NCBI GenBank assembly: GCA_001829785.1
Contig: MICF01000005.1
Span: forward strand, 124,001-188,000
DNA length: 64,000 bases
Direction: 5' to 3'
DNA from: Sulfurimonas sp. RIFOXYD12_FULL_33_39
Lineage (GTDB): Bacteria; Campylobacterota; Campylobacteria; Campylobacterales; Sulfurimonadaceae
Shown one piece after another: positions 53,402 through 62,460 of this stretch (the stretch's first letter is position 1; each line of letters opens with the position of its first letter). The translations under genes and the position numbers were made by a program. A model generated the notes under the pieces. The model was not told where the DNA came from. It saw only the letters and a list, made by a program, of their open reading frames with translations, and did no database searches.

Positions 53402-53454
53402 ACTTTATAAACCTTTTATTTCTCAAAAACTTGTTTTTGTAGCTTTAGGGGGTT

Positions 53455-53500
53455 GTAGGGACTTTAGTCCCTACCGTTATAATGAGCTTTGCTCATTATA
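53455..53500. terminator. Two adjacent perfect hairpins
   Basis: GTAGGGACT/AGTCCCTAC, with a 2-base centre (53455-53474), is followed after three bases by TATAATGAGC/GCTCATTATA (53478-53500, 3-base loop). The two stems stand side by side in the 104-base gap between the DUF3972-type gene and the DUF89 gene. They may act as a terminator or be a mobile palindromic repeat. There is no clean T-run. Confidence 0.5.
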
Positions 53501-53505
53501 GGCTA

Positions 53506-53976
53506 TCATGTAGTATGCTCTTCAATAGCTTTGTTCCACATAAGTTTATATTTTCTTCTCATAAACTCAACCTCTTGTTGTGAAAGTTTTAACTGCTCTT
53601 GAAGGGTGTGTATTGTTTTTCTATCTTCATCGTAAAGTTCTTGCAATGAAGCCAGAGCTTCTCTTAAAAACTCATTTTCAACTCTGACTGCGGCAAGAGT
53701 CTCATCTTTTGCATCAAGGACTTTTTCATGAAGATTTATTATAGTGCCTATTGTTTTTTCAACAAATTGAGGCTGTACCAACATCTCTTTTGTATTTCTA
53801 GCTGAGAGTTCTCTAAGCTGAACGGGAACAACTTCTCCGGAGCCTTTAGAAGGGTCTATATATCTGACTCCGCCTTCTACTTTTATTGTAAGTTTGCCTC
53901 TATGTGCCAAATCATCAATAGCCGATATATCTAGCCCCGTAAGTTCCATATACTCTTCGTCACTCATCCACTTCAT
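53506..53976 (-). CDS. Campylobacterota-type protein with HTH-like N-terminus and coiled coil (DUF3972-like)
   Basis: A 156-residue protein. The N-terminal 50 residues (WMSDEEYMELTGLDISAIDDLAHRGKLTIKVEGGVRYID) look like a MerR/excisionase-type DNA-binding module. From about 75 to 150 there is a long coiled coil (LHEKVLDAKDETLAAVRVENEFLREALASLQELYDEDRKTIHTLQEQL). I believe it belongs to DUF3972, found in this phylum; the role is unknown. It lies upstream of purE in the reverse direction, with hairpins behind it. Confidence 0.75.
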   Translation of the reverse strand: MKWMSDEEYMELTGLDISAIDDLAHRGKLTIKVEGGVRYIDPSKGSGEVVPVQLRELSARNTKEMLVQPQFVEKTIGTIINLHEKVLDAKDETLAAVRVENEFLREALASLQELYDEDRKTIHTLQEQLKLSQQEVEFMRRKYKLMWNKAIEEHTT

Positions 53977-54003
53977 TTAAAGCCCCTTTTTGCTATAAAC
54001 TAT

Positions 54004-54501
54004 TTAAGATATAATAGTTTCGATCTCCATAGAATCCATCTCTACTTTTTTAGCTTTTGCTATGCGGTCTTCTTTTAGTTTTATCTCAAGTTCTTCATTA
54101 TCAAGTGCTAAAATTTGCATAGCCAAATAAGCAGAATTTATTGCTCCTGCTTTACCTATGGCTACAGTAGCAACAGGCATTCCGGCAGGCATTTGAACAG
54201 TAGATAAAAGTGCGTCAATGCCGCTAAGAGCAGATGCGCTCATAGGAACACCGATAATCGGTTTAATTGTCTTTGAAGATAGCACACCGGCTAAATGCGC
54301 TGCCATTCCTGCAGCTGCAATGAAAACCTTGGCGCCTTTTTTTTCTGCTTTGATTATATAATCTTTAGTTCTCTCCGGTGAACGGTGAGCAGAAGATATA
54401 ATCATCTCATACTTAACACCGAAAGCCTCAAGCGTATCTGAACAAGACTTCATAATCTCATAATCGCTTTTACTTCCTATTACAATTGAAACAAATTTCA
54501 T
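54004..54501 (-). CDS. purE: N5-carboxyaminoimidazole ribonucleotide mutase PurE
   Basis: A 165-residue octameric enzyme of purine synthesis converting N5-CAIR to CAIR. GSKSDYEIMKSC near residue 8, SSAHRSPERTKDY near residue 37 (catalytic His) and AAAGMAAHLAGVLSSKTIKPIIGVPM identify it. LLSTVQMPAGMPVATVAIGKAGAINSAYLA completes the signature. No purK is next to it; purF is 6 kb away. The start ATG 54501 lies 56 bases from the peptidase gene. Confidence 0.96.
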   Translation of the reverse strand: MKFVSIVIGSKSDYEIMKSCSDTLEAFGVKYEMIISSAHRSPERTKDYIIKAEKKGAKVFIAAAGMAAHLAGVLSSKTIKPIIGVPMSASALSGIDALLSTVQMPAGMPVATVAIGKAGAINSAYLAMQILALDNEELEIKLKEDRIAKAKKVEMDSMEIETIIS

Positions 54502-54557
54502 TTAGCTACTTTCCTTATTTTTGATGACAGATTATATCATAGCTGTTTTTAAATAAG

Positions 54558-55850
54558 TTAAACTTTTGGATATGTCCCCATATCTTCATGCGATGGAATT
54601 CTCAAAAATGTATATGGAGGAAATTTTACAGGAAGTGTTATAGGGTTTGTATTTCCACTGTGAACTTCATCCCATACTTTTTTATTCTCAGCCAAGAGCT
54701 GTTTTAACTTCATATAAACTTTTCCATCTCTCTCATAAGTAGTACCTATCTCATTATCAACTGTATCTATCTTCGAATCAAGAGGAGCTACAATTTCAAG
54801 CTCATCATAAGGCAAGGTTTTATATTTACATAAAAAGTGTGTTCCCTCTTCATTTACTACTCCGCTAACTTGATGAGTACCAAGTTGCATTGTAAAGTCA
54901 AGGCTTTGTGTGTCATGTTTTTCAAACGGTCTTGAGATTAAATAGGCATCCGTATAACCGCGATTTTGAAGAGAGTTAAGCTCATATTGATATTTTTCTA
55001 CATCGTTTATTCCGTTATAGTAATCATCAATTGCCATTCTGTATGCTTTTGCGGTAACAGCCGCATAATAAGCAGTTTTTGTACGACCTTCTACTTTAAT
55101 AGAATCCACGGCACCGCTATCTAAAATCTCTTTTACATGTGAAGCAAGATTCAAATCTTTTGAGTTCATAATGTAGGTACCGACACCCTCATCTTCCTCA
55201 AGCTTAAAAAGTGTTCCCGTTTCAGGATTTGCCGCATACATTTCATAAGGAAATCTGCAGTCGTTAGCACAGCTTCCGCGGTTTGGTACACGTCCGCTTT
55301 GAAGAGTAGAGATAAGACATCGCCCACTATATGCAAAACACATAGAACCGTGAACAAAAACCTCTAACTCCAAATCAGGAAGCTCTTTTTTTATCTCTAC
55401 CAAATCACGAAGAGATATCTCTCTAGCCGTGATTATTCGAGTAGCTCCCATATCATAATAGACTTTTGCATCAAGAACATTCATTACATTGGCTTGTGTT
55501 GAGAGATGAAGCGGCATATTAGGAACAAGCTCATGGCAAAGCTTTAAAACACCTGGAGTCGCAACAATAAAAGCATCCGGTTTTAATTCCGCCATTTTTA
55601 TAATATGCTTTTTTAAAAGGCTAAGTTGCGAGTTAAAAGGAAACCCGTTTATCGTCGCATAAACCTTTTTACCTCTTGCATGTGCGTACGCGATTCCCTC
55701 TTCAAACTCTTCAAAACTAAACTCTTTGCCTGAGCGAATACGAAGAGAGAAGTGACTTACTCCGCCATAAACTGCGTCAGCACCAAAATCAATCGCAATT
55801 TTTAGTTTCTCCAATGTTCCCGCTGGAGATAATAATTCAACTTTTTGCAT
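54558..55850 (-). CDS. Peptidase U32 family protein (TrhP/YegQ-like)
   Basis: A 430-residue protein. The core ELLSPAGTLEKLKIAIDFGADAVYGG lies at the start, then VFVHGSMCFAYSGRCLISTLQSGRVPNRGSCANDCRFPYEMY (residues about 160-205, the four-Cys U32 signature), and SIKVEGRTKTAYYAA near residue 245. Relatives hydroxylate tRNA U34 (TrhP) or rRNA (RlhA), using prephenate and an iron-sulfur centre. The length suits TrhP. It touches the CheZ-like gene (1-base overlap). The exact substrate is inferred. Confidence 0.9.
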   Translation of the reverse strand: MQKVELLSPAGTLEKLKIAIDFGADAVYGGVSHFSLRIRSGKEFSFEEFEEGIAYAHARGKKVYATINGFPFNSQLSLLKKHIIKMAELKPDAFIVATPGVLKLCHELVPNMPLHLSTQANVMNVLDAKVYYDMGATRIITAREISLRDLVEIKKELPDLELEVFVHGSMCFAYSGRCLISTLQSGRVPNRGSCANDCRFPYEMYAANPETGTLFKLEEDEGVGTYIMNSKDLNLASHVKEILDSGAVDSIKVEGRTKTAYYAAVTAKAYRMAIDDYYNGINDVEKYQYELNSLQNRGYTDAYLISRPFEKHDTQSLDFTMQLGTHQVSGVVNEEGTHFLCKYKTLPYDELEIVAPLDSKIDTVDNEIGTTYERDGKVYMKLKQLLAENKKVWDEVHSGNTNPITLPVKFPPYTFLRIPSHEDMGTYPKV

Positions 55851-56566
55851 CAGTTTCCAAACTGCGCCAAAAGAGCTTCTATATCTTCATTTGACGCCGT
55901 GTCGTTATGGGTATCCCCTAGGATATGCTGAGCGGAAGAGACCCTTTTATCATCATCTATTCTACCCTCGAAAAGAGAATTCATATAGTTAGAAAGTGCG
56001 CGCATAACGTTTATAACTCTCTCTATTTTTTGACGATGGATATCTTGATACTGCATTATATCCATAACGCTCATTATCGATTCACCGCTTGATTGCAATG
56101 TTTCTAATGATTGAGTAGCCTCATCTAATGCAGCTGTATTTTTTTCCAATTGAGTTGAGAAAGCTTCAACATCAGGAAATTTTTCACTCAATGTAGTAAA
56201 TAGTTTAATATTGCTCTCTAATACTTCTATAACACTGTTTAGATTTTCTTCTTTTTCCATTAATTCATTTGAAACATTTTCTATTAAATCAAATATTTCA
56301 CTTGCTTTTTCTTCACTCTCTTTTGTAACGTCATCAAGCTGATGAACCATCTTATTTTCATTTGTTGCAGGAAGAGGCCAGTGATGCGCAGTCTCTTTTG
56401 AGTAACCAGCGGGTTTATCAGAACTATTTTTTAACTCTTTGGGTTCTTCTTCAAACTCTTCTTCAATATCAGCATCATCCTTTGAATCATGACTGATATC
56501 ATCACTTAAAGATTCTAGGTCTTCAATATCTCCACTCATTAAGGCATCAAGTTCTTCTTGAGTCAT
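55850..56566 (-). CDS. cheZ: Remote CheZ-type CheY-P phosphatase
   Basis: A protein of about 238 residues. The centre MQYQDIHRQKIERVINVM carries Asp175 and Gln179 in the DxxxQ spacing of E. coli CheZ (D143, Q147), on a helical core (about 85-205). The N-terminus TQEELDALMSG resembles the FliM CheY-binding peptide, and the C-terminus SNEDIEALLAQFG resembles the CheZ CheY-binding tail; an acidic linker (about 15-45) connects them. It would hydrolyse CheY-P in chemotaxis. ATG 56566 is chosen because GGAGAA lies upstream; TTG 56572 is adjacent. Remote CheZ is known in Helicobacter. Confidence 0.85.
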   Translation of the reverse strand: MTQEELDALMSGDIEDLESLSDDISHDSKDDADIEEEFEEEPKELKNSSDKPAGYSKETAHHWPLPATNENKMVHQLDDVTKESEEKASEIFDLIENVSNELMEKEENLNSVIEVLESNIKLFTTLSEKFPDVEAFSTQLEKNTAALDEATQSLETLQSSGESIMSVMDIMQYQDIHRQKIERVINVMRALSNYMNSLFEGRIDDDKRVSSAQHILGDTHNDTASNEDIEALLAQFGN

Positions 56567-56654
56567 AAACAATTCTCCATACTTGCAAAATTAGCTAAAT
56601 TTAATTATTAGCACTATAATATCATAAAAATATATAAATATGAGAATCAAAAAG

Positions 56655-57434
56655 ATGATAATAGACTTACATAATCACACAAAACTTTGTAATCATGCAG
56701 AAGGCGAAATCTTTGAATACGTTGAAAAAGCCATAGAGTGCGGTACAAAATATTTTGGTTTTTCAGAACATGCGCCAATGAATTTCGATAAAAAATATCG
56801 TATTGATTTTGAACAGATGAAAAACTATGAAGACGCTGTTTTGATAGCTAAAGAAAGATATAAAAATAAGATAGAAATACTTTTAGGCTATGAAGTAGAT
56901 TATCTAAAAAACCACATGGATAATAGAGTTTTAAATGCAGATGTGGACTATCTAATAGGTTCTGTTCACTTTATTAATGAGTGGGGATTTGACAATCCTG
57001 AATTTATCGGCAGATATGAAAATGAGAACATAGATGTGATTTGGCAGAAATATTTCAGTGCAATTGAAGAGATGGCAAAAACAGAATTATTCGATATCGT
57101 AGGACACTTAGACTTAATCAAAATTTTTAAGTTTATGCCAAAATCAGACATCAATCAAATAGCAAAAAATGCTCTTGTGGCAATAAAAAAAGCCGACATG
57201 TCAATTGAGATAAACGTTGCAGGATTTAGAAAGCCGATAGGAGAAGCTTATCCATCTTTATCGCTTTTAAAAGAGGCAAAAAAACTTGATATTCCTATAA
57301 CTTTTGCATCTGATGCACATAAACCGGAGCAAGTAGGAATCTTTAACGACGAAGCAGTTAAAATGGCAAAAGATGCAGGATATAACGAATGTGTTTTTTA
57401 CCGTAAAAGGAAAAGAGAGTTTATAAAATTTTAA
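56655..57434 (+). CDS. hisJ: Histidinol-phosphatase, PHP family (HisJ)
   Basis: A 259-residue PHP-domain metallo-phosphatase, removing phosphate from histidinol phosphate. DLHNHTKLCNHA at the N-terminus gives the first metal His residues, followed by FGFSEHAPM near residue 35, GYEVDYL, GSVHFI, GHLDLIK and FASDAHKPEQVG near the end. ATG 56640 would add five residues; I prefer ATG 56655 (MIIDLHNHT) with GAGA 9 bases upstream. It is divergent from the cheZ-like gene and first in a plus-strand run. hisIE lies at the right edge. Confidence 0.92.
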   Translation: MIIDLHNHTKLCNHAEGEIFEYVEKAIECGTKYFGFSEHAPMNFDKKYRIDFEQMKNYEDAVLIAKERYKNKIEILLGYEVDYLKNHMDNRVLNADVDYLIGSVHFINEWGFDNPEFIGRYENENIDVIWQKYFSAIEEMAKTELFDIVGHLDLIKIFKFMPKSDINQIAKNALVAIKKADMSIEINVAGFRKPIGEAYPSLSLLKEAKKLDIPITFASDAHKPEQVGIFNDEAVKMAKDAGYNECVFYRKRKREFIKF

Positions 57435-57472
57435 TAAATAGATCATAAAGCAATTTTAAAGAGTTAGACTTG

Positions 57473-57478
57473 TATAAT
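57473..57478 (+). promoter_or_regulatory. Candidate -10 box (TATAAT) for trxA
   Basis: TGTATAAT (extended form) 32 bases before the trxA ATG at 57510. The -35 region is not recognisable. It starts the trxA-purF run. Confidence 0.55.
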
Positions 57479-57509
57479 GTTTCAACTTAAAATAAATAAG
57501 GAAATAATA

Positions 57510-57830
57510 ATGGGCAAATATATAGAATTAACTAGTTCAGATTTTGAAGCAACTTTAAAAGAAGGTGTATCGTTAGTAGATTTTTGGGCACCTTGGTGTG
57601 GACCTTGTCGTATGATTGCTCCAGTAATCGAAGAGTTGGCTGATGATTACGAAGGCAAAGCTAAAATCTGTAAAGTGAATACTGATGAAGAGCAAGATAT
57701 TGCTGTTAAATTCGGTATTCGTTCTATCCCAACAATCATGTTTTTTAAAGACGGTAAAATGGTTGATCAAGTTGTTGGAGCGCAATCCAAAGCTGCTTTA
57801 GCAGAGAAAATAAACGCTCTTTTAGCGTAA
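57510..57830 (+). CDS. trxA: Thioredoxin TrxA
   Basis: A 106-residue thioredoxin. The active site WCGPC (C30, C33) is in VDFWAPWCGPCRMIAP, and the cis-Pro is in FGIRSIPTIMFFKDG. It reduces cytosolic disulfides and is recycled by the TrxB encoded downstream. ATG 57510 (AAGGAAATAATA upstream) is the start; the longer frame from 57477 overlaps the promoter. Confidence 0.97.
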   Translation: MGKYIELTSSDFEATLKEGVSLVDFWAPWCGPCRMIAPVIEELADDYEGKAKICKVNTDEEQDIAVKFGIRSIPTIMFFKDGKMVDQVVGAQSKAALAEKINALLA

Positions 57831-57849
57831 TAATTTAAAGAGTAGTGTA

Positions 57850-58338
57850 GTGTCTGGGAGAGGCAGAAGCCTCTTTTCTTTATCTACATTGCTAGCATCA
57901 TTCTTTGGTGCAGCTATGATAGCTGCTGCCTTTGCCTACTTCAACTACAAGTTTTCAGAGTATAAGTTTATTGATTTTAAAGAGTTTATCTTTTATGAGA
58001 AAAAAGATATTTTTACTCCATTTGAAGACAAATACATAGTAATATTTTATAGTTCTAAAGATAAAAAAAGCGCCAAGCTTATTGCTGAGACAAACCTCAA
58101 TTATCCAATCCTTGCAATAGATTACTATAATGAAGTGCATGAAAATAGTAAATACACAACCTTTTTAAGATCCGGCACAAAAACATCGTTAGGTTTTATT
58201 CAAAGATTCAACATCTATGAAATCCCATCTATTTTTTTTATAAAGAAAACAAAAGAGCAGATTTATAAACAAGATAGTATGATACGAAAACTAGATAATT
58301 TAAATGAGTTATCAAATAAAATAAAAGATTTGCAATAA
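57850..58338 (+). CDS. Membrane-anchored thioredoxin-like protein without active-site cysteines
   Basis: A 162-residue protein. One N-terminal transmembrane helix (about 12-32) is followed by a domain with thioredoxin-like signs: a strand KYIVIFYSS (61-69), SSKDKKS (68-74) in the place of the CxxC, and a cis-Pro type segment [13 protein letters not shown] (P126). There is no Cys at all in the visible domain. GTG 57850 is the start, with AAAGAG 8 bases upstream. It lies between trxA and trxB (19 and 10 bases). The function is unknown; the fold assignment is inference. Confidence 0.75.
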   Translation: MSGRGRSLFSLSTLLASFFGAAMIAAAFAYFNYKFSEYKFIDFKEFIFYEKKDIFTPFEDKYIVIFYSSKDKKSAKLIAETNLNYPILAIDYYNEVHENSKYTTFLRSGTKTSLGFIQRFNIYEIPSIFFIKKTKEQIYKQDSMIRKLDNLNELSNKIKDLQ

Positions 58339-58348
58339 AAGGTATCTT

Positions 58349-59293
58349 ATGATTTTAGATTGCGCAATTATAGGCGGTGGACCTGCCGGGCTGACTGCAG
58401 GTTTATATACAACTCGAGGCGGTTTGGAAAATGTGGTTATGTTTGAAAAAGGTATGCCAGGCGGTCAGATAACTTTGAGTAGTGAAATAGAAAATTATCC
58501 GGGTGTCAGCGGAGAAATTTCCGGTATGGATTTGATGATGCCATGGCCTGCTCAATGCCAAAAATTTGGCTTAAAACATGAGATGGTAGAAGTAAAACGC
58601 GTAAGCAAAGATGGTAATATTTTTAAAATTCATAAAGAAGACGGTTCAGTTTCACAGGCTCACAGCGTCATAATTTGTACCGGCTCATCACCCAGACGAG
58701 CAGGATTTGCCGGAGAAGACGAATTATTTGGAAAAGGTGTAAGCACATGTGCTACATGTGACGGTTTTTTCTATAAAGGAAAAGAAGTTGCCGTCATTGG
58801 AGGCGGAGATACTGCTTTAGAAGAAGCTCTGTACTTAGCTAAAATATGTTCAAAAGTATATTTAGTACATAGAAGAGATACTTTTCGCTCAGCTCCAAAT
58901 ACTGTAAAAAGAATCAAAAACACCCAAAATATTGAGCTTGTTTTAAATTCTACTCCAGAAGAAGTTTATGGCGATAATATGGGTGTAACAGGTTTACATG
59001 TAAAAACCGGCAACGGAGAGATTCGCGATATAAAAGTACTTGGTGTTTTTGTTTTTGTCGGAAACGATGTAAACAATCAAACTCTTATTCAAGAAGACGG
59101 AAGCTTTTTATGTGATGTCAATAAGAATGGAGAGGTTATAGTTGATATAAAAATGAAAACCTCTTTAAAAGGGCTTTATGCGGCAGGCGATATGCGTTTA
59201 TCAGCTCCAAAGCAGGTAGTAAGTGCAGCAGGTGACGGTGCAGTTGCCGCTCTTGAAGCAATAACATACGTAGATGAAAAATTAAACTCTTAA
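58349..59293 (+). CDS. trxB: Thioredoxin reductase TrxB
   Basis: A 314-residue FAD/NADPH enzyme. The FAD motif [10 protein letters not shown] is at 9-18 and the redox site CATC at 134-137 ([12 protein letters not shown]), followed by the NADPH motif [16 protein letters not shown] and the final [30 protein letters not shown]. It reduces thioredoxin with NADPH. The short spacing to its neighbours (10 and 11 bases) implies one operon with trxA and dapB. Confidence 0.97.
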   Translation: MILDCAIIGGGPAGLTAGLYTTRGGLENVVMFEKGMPGGQITLSSEIENYPGVSGEISGMDLMMPWPAQCQKFGLKHEMVEVKRVSKDGNIFKIHKEDGSVSQAHSVIICTGSSPRRAGFAGEDELFGKGVSTCATCDGFFYKGKEVAVIGGGDTALEEALYLAKICSKVYLVHRRDTFRSAPNTVKRIKNTQNIELVLNSTPEEVYGDNMGVTGLHVKTGNGEIRDIKVLGVFVFVGNDVNNQTLIQEDGSFLCDVNKNGEVIVDIKMKTSLKGLYAAGDMRLSAPKQVVSAAGDGAVAALEAITYVDEKLNS

Positions 59294-59304
59294 AGGATAG
59301 TTAG

Positions 59305-60072
59305 ATGGTTAAAGTTGGTGTATTTGGTGCAAACGGAAGAGTTGGAAAACTTATTATTGATGATTTAAAAGAGACTGATAACATAAGCCTTAGTTCGGTA
59401 TTTGTCAGAGACTCTCTTAATTTCTCAATAGACCCTTCAGTTTTAGTAAGCACTAGTATGAAATCATTTTTAAATGCTTGTGATATAGTTATAGATTTTT
59501 CACTTCCTGAGGCTTGCGAATTACTACTTGAAGCGGCAATAAAAACTCCAAAACCACTGGTAATTGGCACAACAGGGCTAAATACTCATCAGCTAAATCT
59601 TCTTAAACAGGCAAGTGAAAATATGCCGATTCTTTATGCCACAAACATGTCTTTGGGAGTAGCTCTATTGAACAAGATTGTATATCAAGCATCAGCAGCT
59701 CTTGAAGGGTTTGATATAGAGATTGTAGAGATGCATCACAAACATAAAAAAGATGCTCCTAGTGGGACGGCTCTTACTCTTGGGGAATCGGCAGCTCATG
59801 GTCGAGGACTTAGCCTTGATAAGGTTCGCATAAGCGGAAGAGACGGCAATATCGGAGAGAGAACCAAAGATGAAATTGCGGTAATGGCGCTTCGCGGCGG
59901 AGACATTGTTGGTCGTCATACGGTAGGTTTTTATAACGACGGAGAGTTTATTGAGTTAAATCATACGGCAACTTCTAGAAATACTTTTAGTAAAGGTGCA
60001 ATAAGAGCTGCATCGTGGTTAGCAGACAAAGAAGCCGGACTATACTCTATTAGTGATTGCTTAGAGATTTAA
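59305..60072 (+). CDS. dapB: 4-hydroxy-tetrahydrodipicolinate reductase DapB
   Basis: A 255-residue NAD(P)H-dependent enzyme of lysine/diaminopimelate synthesis. The Rossmann motif GVFGANGRVGKLI is at the N-terminus, GTTGLNTHQL near residue 95 and MSLGVALLNKI near residue 118. EMHHKHKKDAPSGTALTLGE (about 145-165) contains the catalytic His and Lys. The length is slightly shorter than in E. coli, as is common in this phylum. Confidence 0.95.
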   Translation: MVKVGVFGANGRVGKLIIDDLKETDNISLSSVFVRDSLNFSIDPSVLVSTSMKSFLNACDIVIDFSLPEACELLLEAAIKTPKPLVIGTTGLNTHQLNLLKQASENMPILYATNMSLGVALLNKIVYQASAALEGFDIEIVEMHHKHKKDAPSGTALTLGESAAHGRGLSLDKVRISGRDGNIGERTKDEIAVMALRGGDIVGRHTVGFYNDGEFIELNHTATSRNTFSKGAIRAASWLADKEAGLYSISDCLEI

Positions 60073-60099
60073 ATCAACTATAATTTACTTTGGTTTTAG

Positions 60100-60105
60100 T
60101 ATAAT
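60100..60105 (+). promoter_or_regulatory. Candidate -10 box (TATAAT) for purF
   Basis: TAGTATAATTCC, 40 bases before the purF start, in the 73-base gap after dapB. A second ACTATAATTTAC lies about 23 bases further upstream. purF can therefore probably be transcribed apart from the trx genes. Confidence 0.4.
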
Positions 60106-60145
60106 TCCATAATTATTTTATGTCAGTACGCTCGAGGAGAAAAAT

Positions 60146-61501
60146 GTGTTAGAAGATGTTAATGAAAAATGTGCGGTTGTAGGAATCTACGGTAATAAAG
60201 AGGCTTCTAAACTGGCTTATTTTTCACTGCATGCACTTCAACATCGCGGTCAGGAAGCTGCCGGAATAAGTTCTTCTGATGGGAAAAAACTCCATACTAT
60301 TAAAAAGCGCGGTTTGGTTATGCGTGTTTTTGATGAGAAAAAACTTGAAACTCTAAGTGGTTCAAGTGCAATAGGTCATACTCGCTACTCAACTGCGGGG
60401 GATGATTCTATTTTAGATGCTCAGCCTGTATTTGCAAGGTATGATTTGGGCGAGATGGCTATTGTTCACAACGGAAATCTTACAAATGCAGAAGAGATTC
60501 GTAACAAGCTTATTGATAAAGGTGCCATATTTCAAACTTTTATGGATACCGAAAATCTTATCCATCTTATTGCAAAAAGTGAACAGAGAAAACTGCTTGA
60601 TAGAATTATAGATGCTGTACAGAGAATTGAGGGTGCTTTTTCACTTGTCTTTTTAAGCAGAACAAAGATGTTTGCAATGCGAGACCGCCACGGTTTTCGC
60701 CCTTTAAGTTTAGGAAAACTGCCAAACGGAGGTTATATAGTTGCAAGTGAAACATGTGCGTTTGATCTTGTCGGAGCAGAGTTTATAAGAGATGTTGAGC
60801 CCGGTGAACTTTTGATTTTTGATGAGAACAAAGAACCTGAGAGTATAAAAGTTTTTGAGCCGACTCCAAAACACTGTATATTTGAGTATGTTTACTTTGC
60901 CAGACCTGATTCAAAAGTATTTGGTCAGTCGGTTTATCAAACTAGAAAAAATATGGGTATAGAACTAGCACGTATAAAACCTGTTGAAGCAGACATGGTA
61001 ATTCCGGTTCCTGATGGCGGTGTTCCTGCTGCTATAGGATATGCTCAAGAGAGTGGGATTCCTTATGAGATGGGAATTATGAGAAATCACTATATAGGAC
61101 GAACCTTCATTGAACCTACCCAAGAGATGAGAGATTTAAAAGTTAAGATGAAACTCTCGCCGATGATTGATATAATAAAAGGCAAAAGAGTAATTGTAGT
61201 GGATGACTCAATTGTTCGCGGTACGACTTCAAAAAGAATAGTTAGAATGCTAAAAGAAGCCGGAGCTAGCGAAGTTCACATGAGAGTCTCAAGCCCTCCT
61301 ACTACAGATCCATGTTTTTACGGTGTTGATACGCCTAACAAAGATAAACTTATTGCTGCTAATATGTCTCAAGACGATATATGCAAATTTATTGAAGCAG
61401 ACTCGTTAGCTTATCTGGATGAAGCATCTCTTCTTAGAAGCGTAAATACAAAAGAAGAAAACTACTGTACTGCTTGCTTTACAGGAAAATATATAGTTTA
61501 A
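60146..61501 (+). CDS. purF: Amidophosphoribosyltransferase PurF
   Basis: A 451-residue enzyme making phosphoribosylamine, the first step of purine synthesis. The class II glutaminase nucleophile is Cys9 (EKCAVVGIYG) behind a short propeptide. ALQHRGQEAAGISS follows, and the PRPP site VIVVDDSIVRGTTSKRIV is near residue 355. The three Cys near the end (C440-type CTACF) suit the iron-sulfur form found in many bacteria. GTG 60146 is the start, with AGGAG 7 bases upstream; the ATG two bases earlier would stop after Cys. Confidence 0.96.
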   Translation: MLEDVNEKCAVVGIYGNKEASKLAYFSLHALQHRGQEAAGISSSDGKKLHTIKKRGLVMRVFDEKKLETLSGSSAIGHTRYSTAGDDSILDAQPVFARYDLGEMAIVHNGNLTNAEEIRNKLIDKGAIFQTFMDTENLIHLIAKSEQRKLLDRIIDAVQRIEGAFSLVFLSRTKMFAMRDRHGFRPLSLGKLPNGGYIVASETCAFDLVGAEFIRDVEPGELLIFDENKEPESIKVFEPTPKHCIFEYVYFARPDSKVFGQSVYQTRKNMGIELARIKPVEADMVIPVPDGGVPAAIGYAQESGIPYEMGIMRNHYIGRTFIEPTQEMRDLKVKMKLSPMIDIIKGKRVIVVDDSIVRGTTSKRIVRMLKEAGASEVHMRVSSPPTTDPCFYGVDTPNKDKLIAANMSQDDICKFIEADSLAYLDEASLLRSVNTKEENYCTACFTGKYIV

Positions 61502-62460
61502 TGAAACAAATCTACACCTTTGGCAACTACTTAAAAGATAAGTTTGGTTGCAAAGTTTATAAAGTCGGCATTAATATCTCTGGATTTACATGTCCAAATA
61601 TTGATGGGACAATTGCCAAAGGTGGATGTACTTTTTGTGAAAATGACTCTTTTAGTGCAAGCACCGGCGAAACAAAAGAACTAAAAGGGTTTCATTTAAA
61701 TCTAACTTCCCAAGAAAACCCTTACCTCGACAAACAACTAAAACAGCTCGAGATGCAGTTTGAAGCTATTAGCAAAAGACAACATGTAGAATACGGCGCA
61801 CAAAAATTTTTGGTTTATTTTCAATCCTTTACAAATACTTATGCGCCGTTTTCTACACTTAAGGCTCTTTATGATAAAGCACTCTCATTTGAAAACGTAA
61901 TAGGGCTTAGCATAGGAACACGCTCGGATAGTATAACGGAAGAGACACTTGAATATCTTGCGACGCTAAACAAAGAAAAAGAGATATGGATAGAGTTTGG
62001 AATTCAATCAATATATGACGAAACTCTTCAAAAAATTAACCGCGGACATGACAGCAAAAACGTAAAAGAGTGGATTTTAAAAGCCAAAGCAAAAGGTTTA
62101 AATGTTTGTGGACATTTAATATTCGGTCTGCCCGATGAAAACAGAGATATGATGCTCCATACTGCTAAAGTAGCTTATAGTTGGGGGATTGACTCTGTAA
62201 AATACCATCCGCTGTATGTAGTAAAGAAAACTGCTCTGGCAAATGATTTTACTAAGGGAATTTTTATACCGATATCTGAGAGCGAATATCTTGATGTGTT
62301 AATAGAGTCTATAAAAATGAAGCCCTCAAACGTATCGGTTCAAAGAGTTACGGCAGGAATTGACGACAATTCACTATTATCTCCTCAGTGGTGTAAAGAT
62401 AAAAACAGTCAAATAAAAAAAATCAATAGTGCGTTAAAACCTTTAGGTCTTAAATATTAA
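61501..62460 (+). CDS. Radical SAM protein, TIGR01212 / YhcC type
   Basis: A 319-residue radical SAM protein. The cluster Cys are C31, C43 and C46 in CPNIDGTIAKGGCTFC. VYFQSFTNTYAPF, LSIGTRSDSI, WIEFGIQSIYDETLQKINRGH and GHLIFGLPDE follow. Its ATG at 61501 overlaps the purF stop by one base, so it is coupled to purF. The reaction of this family is not established. It ends tail to tail with the DUF2393 gene on the other strand (4-base overlap). Confidence 0.92.
   Translation: MKQIYTFGNYLKDKFGCKVYKVGINISGFTCPNIDGTIAKGGCTFCENDSFSASTGETKELKGFHLNLTSQENPYLDKQLKQLEMQFEAISKRQHVEYGAQKFLVYFQSFTNTYAPFSTLKALYDKALSFENVIGLSIGTRSDSITEETLEYLATLNKEKEIWIEFGIQSIYDETLQKINRGHDSKNVKEWILKAKAKGLNVCGHLIFGLPDENRDMMLHTAKVAYSWGIDSVKYHPLYVVKKTALANDFTKGIFIPISESEYLDVLIESIKMKPSNVSVQRVTAGIDDNSLLSPQWCKDKNSQIKKINSALKPLGLKY

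Noticed and set aside
60144..60152. Three-codon ORF ATG TGT TAG across the purF start
   Set aside because: It overlaps the GTG start in another frame. A regulatory minimal ORF is conceivable, but there is no evidence and chance is sufficient.
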